A DNA stretch of 56,773 nt, from contig DAOUDK010000037.1 in NCBI GenBank assembly GCA_034431315.1, positions 1 through 56,773 on the forward strand, read 5' to 3'. Positions 24,555-32,653 of the stretch are shown here, piece after piece (the first letter of the stretch is position 1; each line of letters starts with the position of its first letter). This stretch comes from JAUWOY01 sp034431315 (GTDB lineage Bacteria; Chloroflexota; Anaerolineae; VGOG01). Made by a program: the position numbers and the translations under genes. The notes under the pieces were generated by a model that saw only the letters and a list, made by a program, of their open reading frames with translations, made no database searches and was not told the DNA's origin.

Positions 24555-25741
24555 CTCTCCACGATCTGAATGCGCCGGTTGACGACGTTCATGATCAACG
24601 AGATGGTCAGGCTCATTGACAGATAACTGGCCATAATCATCAAAAAGACCTCGACCACGCGACCGGACTGGTTCAGCATGGTGCTGGAGACGGCGTATAG
24701 ATCCAGGAAACCGATGCCGACAGCCAGGCTGGAGTTCTTGGTGAGGTTCAAGTACTGGCTGATCAGCGGTGGAATGATCACCCGCAGGGCCTGAGGCAGA
24801 ACGATCAGGCGCAGGATCTGCCCATTGGTGAACCCCTGCGCCCTGGCCGCCTCGGTCTGACCCTTTGGCACGGCCAGGATGCCGGCCCGCACGACCTCGG
24901 CGATGAAAGCGCCGGTGTAGACCACCAGACCAAACGTCAAGGCCACGAATTCTGGCGAAAGAACGGTGCCACCCCTGACTCTCAGGCCCTTTACAACCGG
25001 CACATCGAGGGCCAGCGGGTTCCCTGGCGCTACGAGCCAGCCAATGACAGGGATGGTGAAGAAGGCGATGACCACCCACAGAAAATTAAAGCTGGGGCGT
25101 CCTGTACGCTGCACACCGCGAGCCCGCAGGATCCACAGAACCACAGCCACGACGAGGGCCACCACGAGAAAGGGCCACCACGAGCCAAAGGACTCTGAGG
25201 GACGCGGCCAGGGCATGGCCAGACCACGGTTGCTCAGGTAGGTGGGACCGGGCAGGGTGAAGGCCGTGATTTCATCCTTCACCTTGAGCTGGGGCAGCTT
25301 GAGGATGACGGCGAAATACAGGAAGAAGAGTTGCACCAGCAACGGGGTATTACGGATGATCTCGATGTAGACGCTGGCGATCTTGCTGAGGAGCCAGTTG
25401 TCGGACAACCGGGCAATGCCGGTCACCAGGCCCAAGAGAGTGGCAAAGACGATGCCCAGGCTGGCGACCCGCGCCGTGTTGACCACACCGACCAGAAAAG
25501 CGCGCGCATACGAATCAGTAGGACTGAACGCGATCCCCTCCGCCAGGTCAAAACTGGCCTCCTCGTCCAGAAAGCTAAAACTAAACTTGAGCCCCCGTTC
25601 TCTGTAGTTCGAGAGCGCCCACCAGCCTATGGCGAGCACCAGAACCACGAATGCGATCTGGGCCAGCACTTTGAGCACGCGCTCGTCGCGCCAGAACGGC
25701 ACCGCTGTTCGGCGTTCCACTATCGCTGCACCTCGGCTCAC
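24551..25741 (-). CDS. aapQ: amino-acid ABC transporter permease AapQ-type
   Basis: This 396-residue permease of the long AapQ/BztB type has an N-terminal helix (VLKVLAQIAFVVLVLAIGWW) and the loop FSFLDEEASFDLAEGIAFSP, typical of this subunit. YIEIIRNTPLLVQLFFLYFA follows, and the EAA region QTEAARAQGFTNGQILRLIV then LPQALRVIIPPLIS. GTG 25741 is preceded by AGGGGGCAGGT. It is 92 bp from aapJ, with a strong hairpin in the gap, and overlaps aapM by 4 nt. Confidence 0.93.
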   Translation of the reverse strand: MSRGAAIVERRTAVPFWRDERVLKVLAQIAFVVLVLAIGWWALSNYRERGLKFSFSFLDEEASFDLAEGIAFSPTDSYARAFLVGVVNTARVASLGIVFATLLGLVTGIARLSDNWLLSKIASVYIEIIRNTPLLVQLFFLYFAVILKLPQLKVKDEITAFTLPGPTYLSNRGLAMPWPRPSESFGSWWPFLVVALVVAVVLWILRARGVQRTGRPSFNFLWVVIAFFTIPVIGWLVAPGNPLALDVPVVKGLRVRGGTVLSPEFVALTFGLVVYTGAFIAEVVRAGILAVPKGQTEAARAQGFTNGQILRLIVLPQALRVIIPPLISQYLNLTKNSSLAVGIGFLDLYAVSSTMLNQSGRVVEVFLMIMASYLSMSLTISLIMNVVNRRIQIVER

Positions 25742-25765
25742 ACCTGCCCCCTAATTCAAGGGAAT

Positions 25766-25802
25766 GCAGCCCGACACGGCCTCGCCGGGTATGTCGGGCT
25801 GC
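25766..25802 (-). promoter_or_regulatory. mRNA hairpin between aapJ and aapQ
   Basis: GCAGCCCGACA (25766-25776) and its exact complement TGTCGGGCTGC (25792-25802) form an 11-bp stem with a 15-nt loop and no U-tract. Such hairpins after a binding-protein gene usually protect its mRNA so that it is made in excess over the permeases. Confidence 0.6.
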
Positions 25803-25833
25803 ACCCGTTCTATCCCTATCGGGACTGTCTGGT

Positions 25834-26922
25834 CTAGCGCCAGGCCATGGGGTATATCAATCCGCCGTTGATCCACAATTCGTTGGGTCCGCGCGGAATG
25901 TATATGCCCTCCGGCCCCAGGTGTCGGTTGTACACTTCCTCGTAGTTGCCTACCTGCTTGAGGACTTTGACCATGAAGTCGTTGGGGAGGCCCAGCGAGT
26001 CGCCCACTTCGCCCTCGACGCCCAGGAGGCGCTTGATGGTCGGGTTGTCGCTGGCGAGCATCTGGTCCACGTTCTCGGAGCTGACGCCCGATTCCTCAGC
26101 CTCCTGCATCCCCCAGACTACCCAGCGCACCACGTCGTTCCACTGATTGTCGCCGTGGGCGGTCAGCGGCCCCAGGGGCTCCTTCGACATCGTGACGTCG
26201 AGGATGATGTGTTCTTCGGGATTGGCCATGGCCGAACGGAGCACGGCCAACTGCGACTTGTCGGACGTCTCTCCGTCGCAACGCCCCTCTTCGTAGGCCG
26301 TATTTGTGTCCACGGTACTCTCGAAGAGCAGGGGGGTGTACTCGATGCCCCGCATGCGGAACTGGTCGGCCAGGTTCATCTCCGTGGTGGTGCCGGTGGT
26401 GGTGCAGATTGTGGCTCCCTCCATGTCCTCCAGCGTCTGGAAACCACTGTCCACCCGGACCAGCATGCCCTGGCCGTCGTAGAAGTTTATCGCAGCCCAG
26501 TCAAGCTCGTTCGCCGTATCGCGGGTGAGGGTCCAGGTCGTGTTGCGGATCAAGACGTCAATCTCACCGGTCTGAAGGGCCGGCAGTCGCTTGGCCGCGA
26601 CCAGCGGGCGGTACTCCACCTTGGTGGCGTCGCCAAAGACCGCAGCAGCGATGGCCTTGCAGAAGTCAACGTCGAACCCCTCAAACTCACCCTCAGGGTT
26701 GATGTAGCCAAAGCCCGGCAGCTCTTGGTTGACGCCGCAGATGACATATCCCCGGTCCTTGATGAGCTGGAAACGCTCCCCGCCAACCGCAGGCACCTCG
26801 GGACATGGGGGGCATTCGGCCTCAGGACATGGGGGGCACTCAGGGCACTCCTGGGCAGGAGCGCAGGCGGTCATGACCAGGACCAACACCAAAAGCAGAG
26901 CCCACAATTTCTTGCTAAACAT
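25834..26922 (-). CDS. aapJ: amino-acid ABC transporter binding lipoprotein AapJ-type
   Basis: This 362-residue binding protein has a lipoprotein signal (LWALLLVLVLVMTAC, lipidated Cys at 20). An unusual Cys-Pro linker follows (ECPECPPCPEAECPPCPEVP), so the exported stalk carries many cysteines. The mature domain starts VICGVNQELPGFGYINPEG and has FEGFDVDFCKAIAAAVFGD, RCDGETSDKSQLAVLRS and SKEPLGPLTAHGDNQWND, all characteristic of AapJ/BztA general L-amino-acid receptors. It captures amino acids outside the membrane for AapQMP. The promoter is at 27173-27201 with a long leader. Confidence 0.94.
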   Translation of the reverse strand: MFSKKLWALLLVLVLVMTACAPAQECPECPPCPEAECPPCPEVPAVGGERFQLIKDRGYVICGVNQELPGFGYINPEGEFEGFDVDFCKAIAAAVFGDATKVEYRPLVAAKRLPALQTGEIDVLIRNTTWTLTRDTANELDWAAINFYDGQGMLVRVDSGFQTLEDMEGATICTTTGTTTEMNLADQFRMRGIEYTPLLFESTVDTNTAYEEGRCDGETSDKSQLAVLRSAMANPEEHIILDVTMSKEPLGPLTAHGDNQWNDVVRWVVWGMQEAEESGVSSENVDQMLASDNPTIKRLLGVEGEVGDSLGLPNDFMVKVLKQVGNYEEVYNRHLGPEGIYIPRGPNELWINGGLIYPMAWR

Positions 26923-27172
26923 TTTAGTCTCCTCCTTCTATTTTTATGGGAATTTTGTCCGAGAAATCGCGATTTCCCGGACCGTGAGGGAATAAGGTAG
27001 GGGGGACATCCCTGTATTACGGGCTTTCGTGTCCGTGATCACCTCCTTTGTGAAGAACGCGGATTGGCAGGATTGGCGGATCGGGATTCCCGAACTTGTT
27101 CGGGGATTAGGGGGAGGGAAGAATCGCATCAGGCTGATGATAGCCCGCCGATTCTGGAACGTTCTCCTGGAT

Positions 27173-27201
27173 ATTATACCGTATGAGGCGAGATTTGTCA
27201 A
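27173..27201 (-). promoter_or_regulatory. consensus promoter for the aapJQMP operon
   Basis: On the minus strand TTGACA (27201-27196) and TATAAT (27178-27173) match consensus perfectly with a 17-bp spacer. The ~250-nt leader before aapJ holds the 14-bp palindrome GAAATCGCGATTTC (26963-26976) and an imperfect inverted repeat around 27085-27108 (TCCCGAA/TTCGGGA). No gene is seen in 26923-27236. Confidence 0.85.
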
Positions 27202-27236
27202 TAGCGCGCATTCATGTATGGATGCCCGCTAGTCCC

Positions 27237-28250
27237 TTACAGCGTTCTCCCGACTGCTGCGGCCACTGGCCGAAGGCTCCGCATCAGCGCGGCAAAACGG
27301 GCCGGCTTGAGGGACTGGGTCCCATCCGACAGGGCGTCTTTGGGGTGCGGATGGACCTCAATGAGCAGCCCATCGGCTCCGGCTGCCACTGCTGCCCGAG
27401 ACATCGGCTCTACCAGTTCCCACTTGCCCGTCCCGTGGCTGGGGTCCACGATGACTGGCAGGTGGCTGACTTGCTTGAGTAGCGGCACGGCGCTGATGTC
27501 GAGCGTGTTGCGGGTGTATTTTTCAAAGGTGCGGATGCCGCGCTCACACAGCATAACGCGGTCATTGCCGTGTGTCAGGATGTACTCGGCTGCCATCAGC
27601 AACTCCTCGATGGTGGACATCATGCCGCGCTTGAGCAGTACCGGCCGCTGCGCCTTACCAACAGCGTGCAATAGAGTGTAGTTCTGCATATTCCGCGCGC
27701 CGATTTGCAGGATGTCGGCATAGGTGGTGACCAGCGGTATCTGTTGAGGGTCCATCACTTCGGTGATGACCAGTAGCTCCGTCTCCTCACGCACTTCGGC
27801 CAGGAGTCGCAATCCCTTCTCCCTTAGTCCCTGGAAGCTATAAGGGGAGGTGCGTGGCTTGAAGACCCCGCCACGCAACACATGGGCTCCGGCCTCCTTC
27901 ACGGCCTGTGCAGTCTCCAGCAATTGGTCACGGCTCTCGACAGAGCAAGGGCCTGCCATCACGACCAACTGTCCGCCGCCGATCGTCAGCCCATTGACCT
28001 GGACGAGGGTATCCTGCGGGTGAAAATCGCGGCTGGCCAGCTTGAAAGGCCGCAGGATGGGCGCCGTTCGCTCAACCCCGTCCATCCGTTCGATTAGCTC
28101 GCCATCCAGTGGACGCCCATTACCGATGACGCCGATGACGGTGCGCTCTTCGCCTTCCGATATGTGCACCCGGCAGCCCAACTGCTCGATTCGGGCAGTG
28201 ACGTTGACAATCTGGGTCCTGGTTGCACCTTGCTTCATCACAACGATCAT
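27237..28250 (-). CDS. aroF: DAHP synthase, type I beta with N-terminal regulatory domain
   Basis: This 337-residue enzyme makes 3-deoxy-D-arabino-heptulosonate 7-phosphate from PEP and erythrose 4-phosphate, the first shikimate step. The N-terminal ferredoxin-like domain (1-75, GCRVHISEGEERTVIGVIG) is the allosteric unit of Thermotoga-type enzymes, normally inhibited by Phe or Tyr. The barrel has VMAGPCSVESRDQ, GGVFKPRTSPYSFQG, QIGARNMQNYTLL, LKRGMMSTIEE and VDPSHGTGKWELV. It overlaps the pheA stop by 4 nt and so shares the Phe attenuator upstream of pheA. Confidence 0.95.
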   Translation of the reverse strand: MIVVMKQGATRTQIVNVTARIEQLGCRVHISEGEERTVIGVIGNGRPLDGELIERMDGVERTAPILRPFKLASRDFHPQDTLVQVNGLTIGGGQLVVMAGPCSVESRDQLLETAQAVKEAGAHVLRGGVFKPRTSPYSFQGLREKGLRLLAEVREETELLVITEVMDPQQIPLVTTYADILQIGARNMQNYTLLHAVGKAQRPVLLKRGMMSTIEELLMAAEYILTHGNDRVMLCERGIRTFEKYTRNTLDISAVPLLKQVSHLPVIVDPSHGTGKWELVEPMSRAAVAAGADGLLIEVHPHPKDALSDGTQSLKPARFAALMRSLRPVAAAVGRTL

Positions 28251-29110
28251 ATCATCCCCCCCTTTGGCGCCACAACTGCATTGTCAAGAACCGGCGTCGT
28301 AGCGGCCGGGTAGGAGCCCAGCAGTTTGACGAACGAGGAGCGCCGCAACAACCCCATGATTGCCGTTTCGCACTGCGGGTCTTGCCAATGTCCTTCAAAG
28401 TCCAGATAAAAAATGTATTGCCAGGGACGGTTGAGACGCGGACGCGACTCTATCTTGGTCAGATTGATGCCCCGTGTGGCGAATTCTCCCAGGCACTCGT
28501 ACAACGCCCCTGGTTGGTGACGGGTGGAGAAGACGAGGGATGTCTTGTTTCGCTGTGCGCGGGGGGGATCATCGAGGGAAAGGACAAAGAAGCGCGTGTA
28601 GTTGAAAGGGAAGTCCTCAATGCCCGAACCGAGGACTTCCAGGCCGTATAGCTCGGCGGCCAATGCACTGGCAATTGCGGCCACGCCGGGTTCCGGGTTG
28701 GCCGCCAGATCGCGAGCGCTGCCGGCGGTGTCGAACGCGGGCTTGGGCTCTAGCCCGTGGCGGCTCAGGTAGCGCTGGCATTGGGCCAGTGCCTGCGGGT
28801 GCGACCGCACACACTTCAGATCCTCCAACGCGGTGCCTGGAAGAACAAGCAGCGTATGTCGCACGTGCAAAATCGTCTCGGCGTAGATGCGAAGATCGCG
28901 CTCCATCAGCAGTTCATAAGAACGAGCCACGGAGCCAGCGACGGCGTTCTCCACCGGCACCATCCCGTAGTCGGCATCGCCATTTTCCACGACGGGGAAT
29001 ACGTCATCCAGCGTCCTGCAGGGAACGCTTTCCACCTCCGGGCCGAAGAACTGGCGGATGGCCTCTTCCGAATAAGCTCCGGCGATACCTTGAAATGCTA
29101 CTCTAGTCAT
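28247..29110 (-). CDS. pheA: prephenate dehydratase
   Basis: This 287-residue monofunctional enzyme converts prephenate to phenylpyruvate for Phe synthesis. Its dehydratase domain has VAFQGIAGAYSEEA, VPVENAVAGSVARSYELL and the catalytic NYTRFFVLS. An ACT domain with LYECLGEFATRGINLTKIES and RP (the ESRP Phe-binding motif) occupies the last ~80 residues, so feedback inhibition by Phe is expected. ATG 29110 has GGAGGAG eight bases upstream; a longer open frame would run back through the terminator and leader. Expression is controlled by the attenuator at 29209-29381. It is translationally coupled to aroF. Confidence 0.96.
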   Translation of the reverse strand: MTRVAFQGIAGAYSEEAIRQFFGPEVESVPCRTLDDVFPVVENGDADYGMVPVENAVAGSVARSYELLMERDLRIYAETILHVRHTLLVLPGTALEDLKCVRSHPQALAQCQRYLSRHGLEPKPAFDTAGSARDLAANPEPGVAAIASALAAELYGLEVLGSGIEDFPFNYTRFFVLSLDDPPRAQRNKTSLVFSTRHQPGALYECLGEFATRGINLTKIESRPRLNRPWQYIFYLDFEGHWQDPQCETAIMGLLRRSSFVKLLGSYPAATTPVLDNAVVAPKGGMI

Positions 29111-29208
29111 ATTTCTCACTCCTCCATAATTGGGTTTCAATGCACGAGCATTGCCCAGGTAAGCGTGCCGAATTCGGTCGGGAGAAAGGCTGGTCTGCCC
29201 ACAGGTAC

Positions 29209-29244
29209 AAAAAAAGGACGTGAAGCGAGTTGCTCCACGTCCTT
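29209..29244 (-). terminator. attenuator terminator upstream of pheA
   Basis: On the minus strand the 9-bp stem AAGGACGTG/CACGTCCTT, extended by AGC/GCT beyond a mismatch, is followed by a run of seven T. It lies 99 bp before pheA and about 40 bp after the leader ORF stop, the expected place for a transcription attenuator. Confidence 0.88.
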
Positions 29245-29282
29245 GTGCCATTCTCAGGATTTCGCCTATCCTACGTCAGCCG

Positions 29283-29381
29283 TCAGCCTCCATCCATAGC
29301 AGAGCAACCGCCCTCTCCGAAGACGCACCAAAACAAAAAGTTGAAATAGGCGAAATTGGCTTCATGCTGATGGTATATCAT
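29283..29381 (-). CDS. aromatic-rich leader peptide of the pheA attenuator
   Basis: This 32-codon ORF starts at ATG 29381 and ends at 29285-29283. Residues 10-21 read FAYFNFLFWCVF: five Phe, one Tyr and one Trp in twelve residues, with another Tyr at position 3. Ribosomes should stall here when Phe-tRNA is scarce, as in enterobacterial pheL. The mRNA of codons 9-13 (29356-29346) is perfectly complementary over 11 nt to 29269-29259, a segment between the ORF stop and the terminator. The ribosome-binding site is weak (GGGA about ten bases upstream). Another frame in the same region gives no aromatic cluster. The attenuation role is inferred from this layout. Confidence 0.75.
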   Translation of the reverse strand: MIYHQHEANFAYFNFLFWCVFGEGGCSAMDGG

Positions 29382-29543
29382 CTGCGTCGTCCCATTCAGT
29401 GATACTCGGTAGGTCCAATTCTGCTCGGCCTGGATCGCCAGATCCAGGCCAAAGGCGGGGATTTGGCAATCCCCTTAGAGCGATTCTGGATCCACTGATA
29501 CTCGGTGAAAACTCACACGGTTTGAGTTCTCAAATCGAACATA

Positions 29544-29572
29544 ATGATACTCGCTTTGGCCTGATTTGTCAA
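29544..29572 (-). promoter_or_regulatory. promoter for the pheL-like leader, pheA and aroF
   Basis: On the minus strand TTGACA (29572-29567), which includes the lysC stop codon, a 17-bp spacer, and TATCAT (29549-29544). GAGTATCA at the -10 recurs as CGAGTATCA near 29500 and 29403. Perfect hairpins GGCCTGGATC/GATCCAGGCC (29427-29450) and GGGGATT/AATCCCC (29457-29474) lie in the leader between this promoter and the leader ORF. Confidence 0.75.
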
Positions 29573-31023
29573 GTCATGTCAGTTGTCCATGGGCGTGTTT
29601 CAGGTTCGTCCTCCAACCCTAACTCGCGATGTAGAAAACGCACCGTGTCCGCCACCTGGTCCTCAGGGATGCAGAAAGAAACGCTGTGTTCGGTCGCTGC
29701 CTGGGCCACGGCAATGACCCGCGTGCTGTGCTTGCCCAGCGCCGAAAAAGCGTGGGAGACGATGCCGGTCTCATTCCAACCTGGCACGCCTACGACAGAA
29801 ATGGTCGCCACCTTCTCCTTGACCCCCAGGCTGCAAGCATTGCCCTGATTGCCGTTCTCGAACTCACGCCGCAGGACTTTTAGACAATGTGCCTGATCCT
29901 GTTCACGCACTACCAGGTTCAGGCTGTGTTCGGAGAGAGATTGCGAGAACATCAGCACGTCAACGCCCACTTCGCTGAGGCGCAGCAGCGCGCGAGCAGC
30001 CATCTGAAGCGTCCACGTGTCGTCCTGGCTACCTATGGCGATCATGCTCAGGCCAGTGGTGGAGATAATCGCTGGCAACAGTTTGCGATCGGGACTGGGT
30101 GTCTCGACGATCAGCGTGCCGGGGTGGGTGGGGTTAAAGCTGTTGACGATGCGCAGGGGGATGCCGCTCTCGGTGACCGGGCGGATCGTCTTGGGATGGA
30201 GTACTTCCGCGCCAAAATAGGCCAGGTCGGCCGCTTCGGTGTAAGAGAGTTCGGTCAGGGTGCGTGCGTGGGGAACAATGTTGGGATCGGCGGTGAGAAT
30301 GCCGTCCACGTCACTCCAGATCCACACCTCATCGGCGTTCAGCCCTGCACCGACGATGGCAGCCGTGTAATCGCCACCTCCACGCCCCAGAGTGGTGGTC
30401 ACACCCTCCTCGGTCGCAGCGATGTAGCCGGTGATAACCGGAATCACGCCTCGCTCGATCAGCGGACGGACCCGCTGCCGCAGTCGCTGGCGCGTCTCAT
30501 CCATCAGCGGCATCGCTGCGCCAAAGCTATCGTCGGTGACGATCAACTCGGTCGCGCTGATCGCCTGGGCACGCACGCCCCGCTCGCGTAACACGGCAGC
30601 TAGGATGTTGACCGAGAGCTGTTCACCAAAGGACGCCACCACATCGCGGCCACGGACGGTCAACTCTCCCAGCATGGCGATGCTACGGTAGAGCCGCTCC
30701 AGCTCGTGCAGCCGGTCCTCGACCAGCCCGCCCACCTCGAGCCGTTCCGAGCTATGGTTCAGCAAGGTCTGGACCACGTCAAGGTGTCTGCTAAACAGTC
30801 CGGCCTTAATCTCGCGGTATACGGTGTCTTTGCCATCGGCTGCGGCCCGCGCTCCAGCGATCAACTGGTTGGTCACGCCGCTCATTGCCGAGACGACGAC
30901 CACTGTCTCTCCCGTCGCCGCGCCGTTTGTATGGTTATGGCGTTCAATCAAGATGTCTGCCACGCTGGCAAAGCGCTGTGCGTCTCCCACCGAGGTGCCG
31001 CCAAACTTGTGTACGATCATCAT
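29569..31023 (-). CDS. lysC: aspartate kinase
   Basis: This 484-residue monofunctional aspartokinase opens VHKFGGTSVGDAQRFASVAD and has FGEQLSVNILAAVLRERG, GRGGGDYTAAIVGAGL and WSDVDGILTADPN. Two C-terminal ACT-type regulatory units follow (about 320-470), with FSQSLSEHSLNLVVREQD. It makes aspartyl phosphate for Lys, Thr and Met. Two consecutive ATGs occur at the start, and the second (31020) has better spacing from GGGAGGGG. It lies 18 bp after the cystathionine synthase-type gene and so falls under the SAM riboswitch, consistent with a Met-pathway role. Confidence 0.95.
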   Translation of the reverse strand: MMIVHKFGGTSVGDAQRFASVADILIERHNHTNGAATGETVVVVSAMSGVTNQLIAGARAAADGKDTVYREIKAGLFSRHLDVVQTLLNHSSERLEVGGLVEDRLHELERLYRSIAMLGELTVRGRDVVASFGEQLSVNILAAVLRERGVRAQAISATELIVTDDSFGAAMPLMDETRQRLRQRVRPLIERGVIPVITGYIAATEEGVTTTLGRGGGDYTAAIVGAGLNADEVWIWSDVDGILTADPNIVPHARTLTELSYTEAADLAYFGAEVLHPKTIRPVTESGIPLRIVNSFNPTHPGTLIVETPSPDRKLLPAIISTTGLSMIAIGSQDDTWTLQMAARALLRLSEVGVDVLMFSQSLSEHSLNLVVREQDQAHCLKVLRREFENGNQGNACSLGVKEKVATISVVGVPGWNETGIVSHAFSALGKHSTRVIAVAQAATEHSVSFCIPEDQVADTVRFLHRELGLEDEPETRPWTTDMT

Positions 31024-31041
31024 CCCCTCCCTGTTGCAAAG

Positions 31042-32223
31042 CTAAATCTGGGCCAACGCCTGACTCAGGTCGGCGATCACGTCATCGGCGTCTTCAATGC
31101 CCAGCGCATAGCGCACCAGATTGTCTTTGAGACCTGCTTCGTACCGCTCCTCACGGTCCAAGGAGAACAGCGTTGACGGTTGCTCAATGATGCTTTCCAC
31201 GCCGCCCAGCGTAGGGCCGATGTAGGGCAGGCGCAGGAGGTCAACGAAACGGGATGTTTTGTCCATGTCGCCCTCGATCTCAAAGCTGACCACGCCTCCG
31301 AATCCGCTCATCTGCCGACGGGCGATCTCGTAATCGGGATGGCTGGGCAGGCCGGGGTAATGGACGCAGCGGACGGCCGGGTGATCCGCCAGGAACTGGG
31401 CGACGCGCTGCCCGTTCTCGTTTTGGCGGCGGACGCGCAAGTCAAGGGTCTTCAAGCCGCGCAGCAACAGGTATGCGTCGTGAGGGTTGCTTATGCCGCC
31501 CAACACCCCCCGCGCCGATTGGATTGGGGCCAGAGTCTCGCCAGAGCCAATGACCGCCCCGGCCAGCAGGTCATTGTGACCTCCCAGATACTTGGTCGCG
31601 CTGTGGATCACCAGATCAACGCCGTACTCCAGCGGGCGCAGGTTGAACGGCGTGGCAAAGGTGCTGTCGAGGATGGTGGTGATGCCGTGCTGTTTGGCGA
31701 TCCCGACCATTTGCGCCAGGTCTATAACCCGCAAATAGGGATTGGTTGGTGTCTCGGAAAAGATCACACGGGTGGTGGGGCGGATGGCCGTGGCTAGCGC
31801 GGTAGGATCGTCAATCGGCGCCAAAGTGGTCTCGATCCCCCAGCGGCTCAAGTAGCTGAAGGCGAATTCGTGCGTGCGGCGGTAGGCACCGCTGACCAAC
31901 ACCAAGTGGTCGCCGCTGGATAGCAGGGTACACAATGCCGTGGTGATGGCACACATCCCGCTGGCGAAGAGCAGGGCCCGTTCCCCCCCTTCCAGCGCGG
32001 CCATTTTGCGCTCAACGACTTTCTGTGTCGGGTTGCCGTATCGTCCATATTCGTCCCGCACGGTTGGGTCGTTGGCCGCCAGGCGTTGCATATAATCTAG
32101 AACTTCAGCGGTATTCTCAAAGGTGTAGGTCGAGGTCTGGATGATGGGGGTGGTTATTGCGCCGTAGGGCTTGCGCTTTTCCTCACCAGCGTGTACTGCT
32201 TGCGTTGAGAAATGGTTAGTCAT
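31042..32223 (-). CDS. metB: cystathionine gamma-synthase/lyase family PLP enzyme
   Basis: This 393-residue trans-sulfuration enzyme has TTPIIQTSTYTFENTAEVLD, YGRYGNPTQKVVERKMAALE, ETPTNPYLRV and the PLP-lysine motif SATKYLGGHNDLLAG. The context (SAM-I riboswitch, aspartokinase next) favours the Met-biosynthetic activity, joining Cys to activated homoserine, over the degradative lyase; family sequence alone does not separate these. ATG 32223 has GAGGAG seven bases upstream. It is the first gene of the riboswitch-controlled unit. Confidence 0.9.
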   Translation of the reverse strand: MTNHFSTQAVHAGEEKRKPYGAITTPIIQTSTYTFENTAEVLDYMQRLAANDPTVRDEYGRYGNPTQKVVERKMAALEGGERALLFASGMCAITTALCTLLSSGDHLVLVSGAYRRTHEFAFSYLSRWGIETTLAPIDDPTALATAIRPTTRVIFSETPTNPYLRVIDLAQMVGIAKQHGITTILDSTFATPFNLRPLEYGVDLVIHSATKYLGGHNDLLAGAVIGSGETLAPIQSARGVLGGISNPHDAYLLLRGLKTLDLRVRRQNENGQRVAQFLADHPAVRCVHYPGLPSHPDYEIARRQMSGFGGVVSFEIEGDMDKTSRFVDLLRLPYIGPTLGGVESIIEQPSTLFSLDREERYEAGLKDNLVRYALGIEDADDVIADLSQALAQI

Positions 32224-32297
32224 GAACGGTCTCCTCTCTGATCGTTTCTCCGATCCAGGTGTGATCGGGATTGTCTTATCAGAGAGGAGAGGGGAAC

Positions 32298-32337
32298 AAA
32301 AAAAGCCTCTTCAGCGGGATGTACCGGTTGAAGAGGC
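32298..32337 (-). terminator. terminator of the SAM riboswitch expression platform
   Basis: On the minus strand GCCTCTTCA and TGAAGAGGC pair (32337-32329 with 32313-32305) and are followed by seven T. It lies between the aptamer and metB. Confidence 0.88.
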
Positions 32338-32354
32338 ATTCGCGTCATTGCAAC

Positions 32355-32473
32355 GCTCTCATCTTCCAGAACCCCCTAAGGGTCTGCCGGAATTGGCACC
32401 ATGGCGTGCGCTTGCTGCACGACCTGGTTGCCGAGGCTTCACAGGGCCGGTCCCTCCACCTCTCTGGATAAGA
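32355..32473 (-). promoter_or_regulatory. SAM-I riboswitch aptamer (S-box)
   Basis: The minus strand reads CTTATCCAGAGAGGTGGAGG, then GACCGGCCCTGTGAAGCC, CGGCAACC, GGTGCCAATTCC and finally GATGAGAG, the conserved S-box elements in order. It precedes a terminator and metB-lysC, so SAM binding should shut off both genes. Confidence 0.95.
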
Positions 32474-32510
32474 AAAGTCTCGTCTAAGTGATATTCAATT
32501 GTTAGGGGAG

Positions 32511-32539
32511 ATGATACCACAACTGTGGTAGAATGTCAA
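32511..32539 (-). promoter_or_regulatory. promoter for the SAM riboswitch and metB-lysC
   Basis: TTGACA (32539-32534), a 17-bp spacer, TATCAT (32516-32511) on the minus strand. The aptamer starts about 38 bp downstream. Confidence 0.8.
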
Positions 32540-32561
32540 ACTCAAATATTGAGGGCAATCT

Positions 32562-32625
32562 AGACCTCGGAGGTTTTCGGACACGATTTTGCCAGAAGAG
32601 GCACTGCCGGAAACCTCCGAGGTCT
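32562..32625. repeat. MITE-like inverted repeat (AGACCTCGGAGGTTT family)
   Basis: Arms AGACCTCGGAGGTTTTCGG (32562-32580) and CCGGAAACCTCCGAGGTCT (32607-32625) are complementary with one mismatch and enclose 26 bp. The element sits between trpB2 and the metB promoter. Related palindromes occur at 43777-43813. Confidence 0.8.
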
Positions 32626-32653
32626 TAAGTTGACTAACTAGAGCCCAACTTAC

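Noticed and set aside
29284..29366. Alternative leader frame starting at ATG about 29366 (MKPISPI...)
   Set aside because: No aromatic codon cluster; the frame with FAYFNFLFWCVF explains the attenuator better.
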